Positions 1 to 6,978 of a stretch of DNA of 64,000 bases are shown here, piece by piece (the first letter of the stretch is position 1; each line of letters opens with the position of its first letter). Origin of the DNA: BD1-7 clade bacterium (GTDB lineage Bacteria > Pseudomonadota > Gammaproteobacteria > Pseudomonadales > DT-91); contig CACSIO010000001.1 of assembly GCA_902705865.1 (NCBI GenBank), positions 691,583 through 755,582 on the forward strand. Reading direction: 5' to 3'. Both the position numbers and the translations under genes were made by a program. The notes below the pieces were generated by a model. It ran no database searches. It had not been told where the DNA came from and worked only from the letters and a program-made list of their open reading frames with translations.

Positions 1-80
1 ACAATATGGCCTTGTCAGACACGATACACTTCCTTCGTTATTCGTTTTTGATAGATTCCGTGTGAGAAGAAACTCAAGAA

Positions 81-719
81 CTACTTATTGATTGTTTTCG
101 GGCGCGCTGGGATGCCCTGGTGGTATTTCTTGGACACATCGACCATCAGCATACCTTGTAAAAAATTACGCCCGATCAGTAGTGGGTATTCATACTTGCT
201 GCGATCTGTCAGGTTAACCTTTAAGGTTTGTTCTTGGTTACCAAGAATCAGTGTCATCATCACAACCGGGCGTTTGACGCTCTGAGCACCGTGGCGTTTG
301 ATGGATACACGACCGAGTAGTGGGCGCGTAATTTCAACACGGTTGCCGTCGCCGTCAGGTACATAGAAACGTAGCCAGGTTTTGCCGTCACGTTCGAACT
401 CTTGTAAATCGATGGCGGTCATTGATGTGCTTGTTGCGCCGGTATCAATACGCGCTTTCATCACCACATCGCCGGGGATGATGCGAACGTACTCGTTTTC
501 TCCAACCACATCCATTCGTTTAGGCACTTTGGCCGGAGCAGGGCATTTGCATTCTTCTTTGGCTGTTGTAGGTTGCTCTGCCGGCGTTGTGGTCTGTTCT
601 TCGGGAGGCTGTGGTGACGGTTGTTCATCTTTGGGAGTCGTTGGCATTGACTCACATGCAGCAAGGGAAAGTGCCAGAACAGCAGCCGTGATTACCGAAG
701 AAATTTTCCGAAATTCCAT
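81..719 (-). CDS. Retropepsin-like aspartic protease lipoprotein (RimK-associated Zn-protease family)
   Basis: The 212-residue product begins with a lipoprotein signal ending in LAAC (Cys22), so it should be anchored to a membrane. A Pro/Thr/Glu/Gln-rich linker follows (about 23-65). The C-terminal two thirds match the family annotated as ATP-dependent zinc protease or retropepsin-like (formerly DUF785). The key sign is DTGA at about 92-95, preceded by a KAR-I strand, resembling the active-site loop of one-lobe pepsin-like proteases. The late segment around LLIGRNFL is typical of the retropepsin fold. The ATG has AGGATA upstream. Whether this copy is proteolytic is unknown. Its neighbour on the same strand is plsC, with no evident functional link. 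Confidence 0.85.
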   Translation of the reverse strand: MEFRKISSVITAAVLALSLAACESMPTTPKDEQPSPQPPEEQTTTPAEQPTTAKEECKCPAPAKVPKRMDVVGENEYVRIIPGDVVMKARIDTGATSTSMTAIDLQEFERDGKTWLRFYVPDGDGNRVEITRPLLGRVSIKRHGAQSVKRPVVMMTLILGNQEQTLKVNLTDRSKYEYPLLIGRNFLQGMLMVDVSKKYHQGIPARPKTINK

Positions 720-897
720 GCTTTTATCCTGCTTCTTTGCGATTGCGATTATCGTAATTAAGTTGTTGCATTATGTTTAAAATCTGGCCGAACTATACAT
801 TAGGCAATGATGGCTATCTATCCAAGATAGCAAATCAGTGTGTTAGTTCTCCATAGTCTTGATGAATCACAAGGTTTTCCGATACCTGTGCTGATTC

Positions 898-1641
898 TCA
901 GCGGTAACGGGGTGATGGTAGATGCGACTCAATCCATTCTTCAGCCTCGCGGGTCAGTTCCAAGGCTGTCTTTCCGTGAGAGCTTACAGGCTCTGAAAAG
1001 TGTACATCAATTGTACCGGCGAATTTGTCGAACCCCTTCGATGGCCAAAAGTACCCGGCGTTGTGGGTCGCAAAAATAACTGGTACATTTGCCGCAATCG
1101 CAAGTGCTGCGCCACTGCGTGCATACTTCCCCTTACTATCGACCGGTGTGCGAGTGCCTTCCGGGAATATTAATACGGGCATGTTGTCATCACGTAGGCG
1201 GGCTAGCCCCTGATTTTGAATATCTTTCAACGCCTTACGCGGGTCGTCGCGATTGATGGCGATAGGTTGTAAGAGAGATATGCCGTAGCCAATACCCAGG
1301 GGTGTTTTCAGCAGTTCTTTCTTACACACAATACTGATGGGCTGAAGCACATTCACCAGATGGAATGTTTCCCACTGACTTTGGTGTTTGGCGATCACCA
1401 CATAGGGTTGATCCTTTGGCAGTTGATCCATGCCATGGAATTGATAGCGTATACCGCAGCAGGTTTTCGCCAACCAAATCACCATGCGGCTCCAGATGGT
1501 TAAGTAGGCGAATCTTTTTTGATAGGGTATTAATCGTACGAAGGCGATTGAAAACAGGGTATAGAGGACCGTAAAGGCCGGTACACTGAAAACAAAGAGG
1601 GCGGTCCGTAGACGATTGACGGGTTTAGGTTGTGACGGCAT
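898..1641 (-). CDS. plsC: 1-acyl-sn-glycerol-3-phosphate acyltransferase (PlsC family)
   Basis: This is a predicted membrane-bound enzyme that adds the second acyl chain to lysophosphatidate. Hydrophobic segments lie near the N-terminus. Acyltransferase motif I reads KHQSQWE around residue 86, with Glu in place of the usual HX4D aspartate, a variant seen in some proteobacterial PlsC homologues. Motif III reads FPEGTRTP around 159-166. The longest frame opens with TTG at 1737. I prefer the ATG at 1641 (247 aa), because the extra 32 residues have no hydrophobic or conserved character and the ATG has GAGGA directly upstream. Other PlsC-like genes may exist elsewhere, so it need not be the essential copy. 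Confidence 0.85.
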   Translation of the reverse strand: MPSQPKPVNRLRTALFVFSVPAFTVLYTLFSIAFVRLIPYQKRFAYLTIWSRMVIWLAKTCCGIRYQFHGMDQLPKDQPYVVIAKHQSQWETFHLVNVLQPISIVCKKELLKTPLGIGYGISLLQPIAINRDDPRKALKDIQNQGLARLRDDNMPVLIFPEGTRTPVDSKGKYARSGAALAIAANVPVIFATHNAGYFWPSKGFDKFAGTIDVHFSEPVSSHGKTALELTREAEEWIESHLPSPRYR

Positions 1642-1779
1642 TCCTCGGGTTCCTGACTCGGCAGAGCGTGAGATTATCGCTGAAACCCTTTGAATCTCAA
1701 GAGGTTGAAGGTTTTTTAACCATTTGATTGCCCTCAAGTAAATGAAGAGACATCTTTTTGATTTTTTTGCTAAAAAAAC

Positions 1780-1807
1780 TTGACCGAAAAAGTAAAACCA
1801 TTAATAT
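1780..1807 (+). promoter_or_regulatory. Sigma-70 promoter of the tRNA-Glu-Gly-Asn cluster
   Basis: A TTGACC -35 box (1780-1785) and a TAATAT -10 box (1802-1807) are separated by 16 bases. They lie about 18 bases upstream of the mature tRNA-Glu. Position, spacing and an A/T-rich upstream tract support it. The exact -10 register is uncertain because the stretch is AT-rich. Confidence 0.65.
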
Positions 1808-1825
1808 ACGCAGCCTCTCAGATAT

Positions 1826-1901
1826 GTCCCCTTCGTCTAGTGGCCTAGGACACCGCCCTTTCACGGCGGTAACAGGGGTTCGAACCCCCTAGGGGACGCC
1901 A
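1826..1901 (+). tRNA. tRNA-Glu (anticodon TTC)
   Basis: This is a complete cloverleaf of 76 nt. The acceptor strand GTCCCCT pairs with AGGGGAC, the D arm follows, the anticodon loop is CTTTCAC with anticodon TTC, the T arm has GGTTCGAAC, and CCA is encoded. It is nearly identical to the enterobacterial tRNA-Glu. It is first in a three-tRNA transcription unit. Confidence 0.98.
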
Positions 1902-1906
1902 TATTT

Positions 1907-1982
1907 GCGGGAATAGCTCAGTTGGTAGAGCGCAACCTTGCCAAGGTTGAGGTCGCCGGTTCGAACCCGGTTTCCCGCTCCA
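1907..1982 (+). tRNA. tRNA-Gly (anticodon GCC)
   Basis: The acceptor pair GCGGGAA/TTTCCCGC, the anticodon stem-loop ACCTTGCCAAGGT with anticodon GCC, the T loop GGTTCGAACC and an encoded CCA define tRNA-Gly. It starts five bases after tRNA-Glu, so the two are co-transcribed. Confidence 0.98.
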
Positions 1983-1990
1983 AAAATTGA

Positions 1991-2065
1991 TCCGGCATAG
2001 CTCAGCGGTAGAGCAGTAGACTGTTAATCTATTGGTCGTTGGTTCGATCCCAACTGCCGGAGCCA
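1991..2065 (+). tRNA. tRNA-Asn (anticodon GTT)
   Basis: Acceptor strands TCCGGCA/TGCCGGA, D arm AGCTCAGCGGTAGAGC, anticodon loop CTGTTAA with GTT, T arm GGTTCGATCC and encoded CCA give a complete 75-nt tRNA-Asn. It is the last tRNA of the cluster and is followed at once by a terminator. Confidence 0.97.
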
Positions 2066-2072
2066 TTTTTGA

Positions 2073-2104
2073 AACGCCCACATTTATGTGGGCGTTTTTT
2101 TTTG
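2073..2104 (+). terminator. Rho-independent terminator of the tRNA cluster
   Basis: AACGCCCACA and TGTGGGCGTT form a stem around a short TTTA loop, followed by at least eight T residues. It lies 8 bases after tRNA-Asn. Confidence 0.93.
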
Positions 2105-2199
2105 CGTAAAATTTATAGTGGAATGGCTTTCTTCGTTTTTCCTCTCATTTAATATTTGATCCGGCAGACGGTGATGTCGTAGCGTTTTTGGATTTGGCA

Positions 2200-3252
2200 T
2201 TAGTTAAACATGCGGCGGGCCAATAGCAGCACAAATAAGACGCTAATCATTAATAACTCCGCATTGCCTTGGAAAAACAACGAGAACGTTGCGCCCTGAG
2301 GCGGCTTCTCTTTGCTGGACACTACGTTAAAGTCACTCACGATAGGCAAATGATCGCTGAACTGAACAAGCGCTTGGAGCAATTCTATGGGGGCTCCGTT
2401 GCCCGTTTCGATGCCTTCCCCGAGTAAGTGCGTGCCGTTGTTGCCGATGACACGAAATGTTCCTGTAATCAGCTCAAGACCGTCGGCATCAACAAACGCT
2501 GACGATGCCAAATGAAAATCCAGTCGGTCATCCATATTGGTTCTTGGGTTCTGGCTGTGTACGTCTTTAAACAAGGGATTATCACGCCAGTCGCCAACGG
2601 CATCCGCGGTATCGTGAAAGGCATTATCGTTAGTGAGTTCAGCCCAGCCAGGCTCGGTGTTACTGATGAAGTTAAAATCGCCTGCAAAAAGAATGCGCGA
2701 GTGAGGGAGTGTTGCAGCGTCGGCGAGCAACAATTGGAGCTCCAGAAGGCGTTCAGTTCTATCGCTGGATGACGAACCTGATTTGAGATGAATCGAGTAC
2801 ACGTAAAAATCCTGTGTTTCAAAACCATCAATATGAAAACGCCCTCTAACGATATGATGGGTCAACGCAGTTGATAATATGGTTTCCTCCAATAGCGTCA
2901 GTCGCGATGCGTTGTAGATGATGGCTGTGCGATCGCCACCACCGTCAGCAGACGATACGATCGAGGCATAAGATTTTGGGTACTCGGTATCGAGTAATTC
3001 GTTGATGCGATTCAATGATCCGGAGTCAGATTCTGAGAGCGTCAATATGTCCAATACATCGGCTGCGCCATGTTGTTCTTGAGCGCGGATATGTCGGAAG
3101 ATAATTAAGAAATCTGCGTAATCTTCAACGTCGTTCGGACCATTAAATGTATTGTACGAAGCGACCCGTAAGTGGTTTTCAAATAGTTGGGTGGCAAAAA
3201 GCGTCGGCGAAAAAAGAAGTAAGACTAGAAGAGAAAGCCGGAGAATTATCAT
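2200..3252 (-). CDS. Endonuclease/exonuclease/phosphatase-fold protein, exported and C-terminally anchored
   Basis: The product has about 350 residues. An N-terminal signal peptide (MIILRLSLLVLLLFSPTLFA) is followed by the endonuclease/exonuclease/phosphatase (DNase I-like) fold. The visible motifs are ASYNTFNG, LSESDSG (metal-binding acidic residue), IHLKSG, FAGDFNF and a terminal SDHLPI catalytic His. The last 20 residues form one hydrophobic segment ending in ARRMF, so the protein is probably anchored at its C-terminus or processed by a sorting enzyme. The longest frame starts at a TTG (3291). The ATG at 3252 begins exactly at the signal peptide. The substrate (nucleic acid or phosphoester) cannot be told from sequence. 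Confidence 0.82.
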   Translation of the reverse strand: MIILRLSLLVLLLFSPTLFATQLFENHLRVASYNTFNGPNDVEDYADFLIIFRHIRAQEQHGAADVLDILTLSESDSGSLNRINELLDTEYPKSYASIVSSADGGGDRTAIIYNASRLTLLEETILSTALTHHIVRGRFHIDGFETQDFYVYSIHLKSGSSSSDRTERLLELQLLLADAATLPHSRILFAGDFNFISNTEPGWAELTNDNAFHDTADAVGDWRDNPLFKDVHSQNPRTNMDDRLDFHLASSAFVDADGLELITGTFRVIGNNGTHLLGEGIETGNGAPIELLQALVQFSDHLPIVSDFNVVSSKEKPPQGATFSLFFQGNAELLMISVLFVLLLARRMFN

Positions 3253-3714
3253 ATTTACACCAAAACAAAACCCCCTTCGCCATTCGGCCAAGATGGTTGT
3301 CGTACGTTAGAGATTATAGAGAGTCGACATATGCGCGGATCGTGCGGATAACGAGTTTATCCAGGGAACCCATGAACGGTGCTGCGGTTTATGAGCCCTG
3401 TGCCACACCTTGCTTGTTTGGCCGGGTACGGGATCGCAAAGTGAAAGCCCTTGGCATTATCTTGGTCAGTGACATGACCGGTATCGATAAGGTCGAGGAT
3501 GTTGTCGGTGGTGTATTCGTTGCTTGGGTATGTGTTTGTTAGATTGGTAGGGCGTTCTGGTTTTTTGAATTTCAAGAGATGCTCATTTTATTATTGGTAA
3601 CGTATATTTTTTATTTTATGGATGGGTATATGGGTTCATGGAAAAATTAAGGAGGTTAATGTATATAAAAATATGAATATATATTTGCTATTGAATATTT
3701 TTTAAGTGAATAAA
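3253..3714. other. Intergenic region, becoming AT-rich towards 3720
   Basis: I see no convincing gene here. Open frames on both strands start with TTG or overlap the neighbouring gene and show no family features. From about 3580 the composition turns strongly AT-rich, continuing to the DUF1566 gene end. No clear terminator with a T-run was found. Confidence 0.5.
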
Positions 3715-4479
3715 TTAGTTGTTTGTGCTTCGAATAATTCCTGAAAATAGATGGTGGTCTTCGGGGTTTCCTTCCAGAAGGGTTCCGCTGTTGGCTTGGC
3801 CGCGAACGAGGCGATTGCGTGACAGTAGGCCTTTTTTGGTTGAAAAAAGAGCGCCGGTATTGAAATCAATTTCCCAAGCTTGAGCCCCAGTGTCATCGAG
3901 ATCACTGTTGGAGGATGTCCAATAACCTGCAGCTACGGTATTCGGGAAGATGTTGGTATATGTGTTCGGTGCGTTGAGCTGGGCAGCGGTAACCAGCGTC
4001 CCGAATTCGTTCCAAGAGGGGACACGCCAATCACTGAACCCGCATAATGCTTGTGCATTAATGTCTGTCACATATTTGTCAGTGTCGCAGCGTGCGGTGT
4101 CTAAACAGCTATCTGAGCCAGCGGTGCCGGTGCCTGGGCTTTGAGTAGTAGTTGCGGTTCCAGTATCGCCAAATCCTTCTTTACCGACCAAACCTGGGTC
4201 ATACCAAGTATATCGGTGAAGCCTACCTTGAAGGCTGGTGTTGTTCTGTTTGATTTCCCAGGTCAGGCCGGTGCGTTCGTCTGTAGCGCATGTCCAACGA
4301 TCCCGACTTGCTTTGTTAGCTGTGCTGTCATCGAAATTCCAGGAGCTAGACTGATCGCTAAGTGTCGCGCCTGACTGGTCGAGTTTAATGAATGTTGTGC
4401 GTGGAGATTCGATGGCAGGCGCTAGACAGCCTGAAACAAATGCCAGTGGGATTAGTCCGAATTTGAAATATTTATTCAT
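3715..4479 (-). CDS. DUF1566 (Lcl C-terminal) domain lipoprotein
   Basis: A 254-residue putative lipoprotein with signal peptide and lipobox VSGC (Cys18). The body carries DUF1566 hallmarks: a DERTGLTWE opening, CGFSDWRVPSWNEF in the middle, GYWTSSN, then a strand ending in NRLVRG. The family occurs on bacterial surfaces, often in lineage-specific copies, and its function is unknown. GGGAGT precedes the start at a rather long distance. The gene is isolated between two AT-rich non-coding stretches, which suggests acquisition by transfer. Confidence 0.8.
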   Translation of the reverse strand: MNKYFKFGLIPLAFVSGCLAPAIESPRTTFIKLDQSGATLSDQSSSWNFDDSTANKASRDRWTCATDERTGLTWEIKQNNTSLQGRLHRYTWYDPGLVGKEGFGDTGTATTTQSPGTGTAGSDSCLDTARCDTDKYVTDINAQALCGFSDWRVPSWNEFGTLVTAAQLNAPNTYTNIFPNTVAAGYWTSSNSDLDDTGAQAWEIDFNTGALFSTKKGLLSRNRLVRGQANSGTLLEGNPEDHHLFSGIIRSTNN

Positions 4480-4691
4480 TATTTTTATAAACTCCCTTTC
4501 GATGGATTGAAATATGAAAGATTAATTACAATGATTAAACTCATAAAGTAAGAATTAATGAAAACGTTATATTTGAAATGATAATATTAGTGATTATAAA
4601 TATTTTGTAATTTATCCGTAATTCGGTTTACGAGATTTCAATCAGAATAGAGTGTTAGGTATTTGCTGGTAGTCGAGGCTCATAATGTCGT

Positions 4692-4722
4692 TACAAATCA
4701 TCCTCATTGAGGATGATTTGTA
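4692..4722. repeat. Perfect 31-bp palindrome (15-bp arms, 1-base centre)
   Basis: The arm TACAAATCATCCTCA is followed by a single T and then by its exact reverse complement. There is no T-run after it, and a one-base centre is poor for an RNA hairpin. An operator-like or recombination site is as likely as a terminator. Confidence 0.75.
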
Positions 4723-4910
4723 GGGCCGCGATACGTCAATTTTGAAGTCGATCTGTGTGTAAGGTCCTGTCGATAGCTGCCAACTTAGCGAGAATGTTGA
4801 GAGCCTTTGATTTTCTTGGTTGAATCAAGATTAGGGAGAGTATGGGGAATTTAGTTCTTCACAGTTGGAGATGGGCAATCGAAATAGCTGAGTTTCAAAT
4901 GTTAAGCATT

Positions 4911-4941
4911 TTAAAAGGCCCACAACAGTGGGCCTTTTAGT
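4911..4941 (-). terminator. Terminator after the PI-PLC gene (end of T6SS locus)
   Basis: Read on the minus strand, AAAAGGCCCAC and GTGGGCCTTTT form a stem with a TGTT loop and a T-rich tail. It lies about 40 bases after the PI-PLC stop codon. The near-symmetric tails mean it could work in both directions. Confidence 0.85.
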
Positions 4942-4980
4942 TCAAGCAAATCTGACGATTTCATATAACCGCTGCCGGCA

Positions 4981-6072
4981 TTAAAGCCGTGTTATGCCTT
5001 GTTCGCGGTTGAGCCGGTTCTCATCGTTTAAGCCGATGATGCGTTGTATCAGAATATTTTTGTCATTGTCTGAGCCAATGTTGTCGAGGCTGACAACACC
5101 GCGCACGGATGCTCGGGCGCGTGCCATGGCTTGGTGATCCGGGTCTCGAATAGCGCCGATGAGAATGTCACGGCTTTCTTCAACAAACCGGTGGATGGTG
5201 TTGCGGCTGGCCGCTTTGGAATCTTGATGTCTAACGGATGCAAACATGGTGGATCTGCCTGAGCCAACAAGACCGGGTTGGTTAGTTTGGTAGACTTTCA
5301 GTTTCTCTTCGCTTTCTGAGACTTCTTCACGCACTCGCTGAAGATGGTTGTGCAGCCTTTCGAGGTCACGTGTTTTTGCCCAAGCACCTGAGGTACTGGG
5401 TTTGTATTGCATGTGAATAGGTTGGGATTCATCGCCGGCATGATGGGTAAGAACAACAAACTGTTTCTTAGCTTTGAGCAGGTCGCCCATGCTCATGGTT
5501 GCTAGTTGCTCTGGTGTGATAACTTTTAATGACTCGATAGAGCCGATGTAAAAAATATCGCCGAACTCTCGCACTAGTAACTCGAAATCTCGGGGCTTGC
5601 CGAAGTGAAACTTCAGGAGGACGACTTCGTTGGTTGAGCGAATGTGATTGAAAAAGTCATGTAGCTCTGGGAACACAATGCCTTTCGCACTTTTGGCCGA
5701 GCCATGCATGAATCTGAGATCTTTCAGGTGCGATTTACCGGATGACGAGGCGCCAGTTATGCGAATATCAAAATAGCGAATCCCCAGATTAAATTGCTCG
5801 ATGAGGGTACAGGTTTGTGTGACCGTGTAGATCCTAGCGAGTGTGGCAATAATGCTTGCGCCCATGCCGGATTGCATGGTGTAAGTTGCTGCGTCGTGAC
5901 TGCCGGGCAAAATAAGATCTAGCAGGGTGCGGTTTTTGAAGTCGAATTGTTGGTGAATAAAATTCTCCATCCATTTCGCTGTATCGTATAACACTGCGCT
6001 GCTTTGGCCTGTAACAATCGAGGCGAGTTGTGTTGAACCAACTTGTGGTGGCGTATGGGTTCCTGTAGGCAT
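4981..6072 (-). CDS. PI-PLC X-domain protein, candidate T6SS phospholipase effector
   Basis: The 363-residue product contains the phosphatidylinositol-specific phospholipase C X-domain. GSHDAAT gives the first catalytic His59 with Asp60, GIRYFDIR (97-104) gives the core strand with Asp102, and FMHGS gives the second His123. No signal peptide is visible: the first 45 residues are polar and Ser/Thr/Gln-rich. That differs from secreted Gram-positive PI-PLCs and suits delivery by the T6SS. The C-terminal third (after about 250) is helical and unassigned. It lies on the same strand as the T6SS operon, 183 bp beyond the kinase gene, and is followed by a strong terminator. No immunity gene is evident next to it. 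Effector status is inference from context. Confidence 0.78.
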   Translation of the reverse strand: MPTGTHTPPQVGSTQLASIVTGQSSAVLYDTAKWMENFIHQQFDFKNRTLLDLILPGSHDAATYTMQSGMGASIIATLARIYTVTQTCTLIEQFNLGIRYFDIRITGASSSGKSHLKDLRFMHGSAKSAKGIVFPELHDFFNHIRSTNEVVLLKFHFGKPRDFELLVREFGDIFYIGSIESLKVITPEQLATMSMGDLLKAKKQFVVLTHHAGDESQPIHMQYKPSTSGAWAKTRDLERLHNHLQRVREEVSESEEKLKVYQTNQPGLVGSGRSTMFASVRHQDSKAASRNTIHRFVEESRDILIGAIRDPDHQAMARARASVRGVVSLDNIGSDNDKNILIQRIIGLNDENRLNREQGITRL

Positions 6073-6255
6073 GATGGTAATCCTGAGTATGCAGCTAAAC
6101 GGAAAATTGCTTTGTTCAGTGCCCGGCGTTTTTTAATCGGTTGCCGTTGAGCGGTAGTTCTAAGGCGATGCTGAACGTGGCGTTGGAAATACAGTTGAAG
6201 TCAGTTGTTTGTCTCTTAAGTTGTAGAACGGGTCGTGTCTATTTGGTTCTGGGAT

Positions 6256-6978
6256 TCAGACCGGCTGCTTTAAGCGTTGGCAGATGGCTTCTTGCGTCAC
6301 TATCCAGCTGTCAGTTTGTGCTCGGTTCGATAAGAATGGCGTTAATTGTAGCCACCACTTTTCAAAGCTTATCCAATCCAAGTCGGGTGTTGCTGTGCCC
6401 TCGAGCGTTTTCCAACGATCGCTGGAGTAGCTGGGACTGTATCCTGGTGTTGGATGGCAAGAGAGCGGGTGACCAATGGCCATCGCATTACCAAAATCCA
6501 ACAACATTGGTTCAGGCAGTAGAATCATATTGGCGGGCTTAATATCGCCATGGATAAAGCCGGCTTGGTGCAGCATGTCTAAGCAATCAATCAGCTGTTT
6601 TGCCTTTTGTAGCACCTGCGGGTAGTCAGCAGGCTGAATATCGACGGCGTTTTTTCCGGGTATTAACTGAGTTGCAATCCAGCTGCCGTCACTACCCTGA
6701 CCAACAGGTATCGGGGTAAAACGGCCGATATGTTGGGTGTTGTGCAGGCATTGAAGTATCCGGTATTCGTGAAATAATTGTCCGGGTTTACTGAATTTCA
6801 ATACAACTCGACATTGCAGTACGTGATCCCATGCATGACGAATCGGATGCGCCGTTTTTGAGTGCCCCTGCGATGGCGATGCTGAAATACGGGGCACATT
6901 GCCAGCGATGCTATAGCGACCTCGCCATCGCCGGCTCTCGAGTTGGGTTAAAAATTCATCCGAATAGTCAAACATCAT
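6256..6978 (-). CDS. T6SS-associated serine/threonine protein kinase (ImpN/PpkA-like, compact)
   Basis: A 240-residue soluble kinase-like protein. Visible motifs are a VVLKF strand with the probable ATP-binding Lys61, a following Glu71, the catalytic loop HGDIKPAN (143-150) and DFG (161-163). It lacks the long C-terminal extension and membrane segment of Pseudomonas PpkA and has the minimal core size. The start codon overlaps the tssM stop by one base (TAATG), so translation is coupled. In imp-type T6SS the kinase phosphorylates components recognised by the FHA protein, which is encoded upstream in this operon. The matching phosphatase PppA is not in the cluster. Confidence 0.85.
   Translation of the reverse strand: MMFDYSDEFLTQLESRRWRGRYSIAGNVPRISASPSQGHSKTAHPIRHAWDHVLQCRVVLKFSKPGQLFHEYRILQCLHNTQHIGRFTPIPVGQGSDGSWIATQLIPGKNAVDIQPADYPQVLQKAKQLIDCLDMLHQAGFIHGDIKPANMILLPEPMLLDFGNAMAIGHPLSCHPTPGYSPSYSSDRWKTLEGTATPDLDWISFEKWWLQLTPFLSNRAQTDSWIVTQEAICQRLKQPV

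Larger units (their letters stand above)
4480..4980. other. Intergenic region holding a perfect palindrome and a terminator
   Basis: No gene seen. The part next to the DUF1566 start is AT-rich. Two structured elements are present and listed separately: the 31-bp palindrome at 4692-4722 and the terminator at 4911-4941. Confidence 0.6.

Noticed and set aside
3147..3542. 131-codon plus-strand frame
   Set aside because: Overlaps the 5' part of the nuclease-fold gene on the other strand and has no signal, domain or ribosome site.
3357..3575. 72-codon minus-strand frame
   Set aside because: Starts with TTG without a ribosome site and lacks family features.
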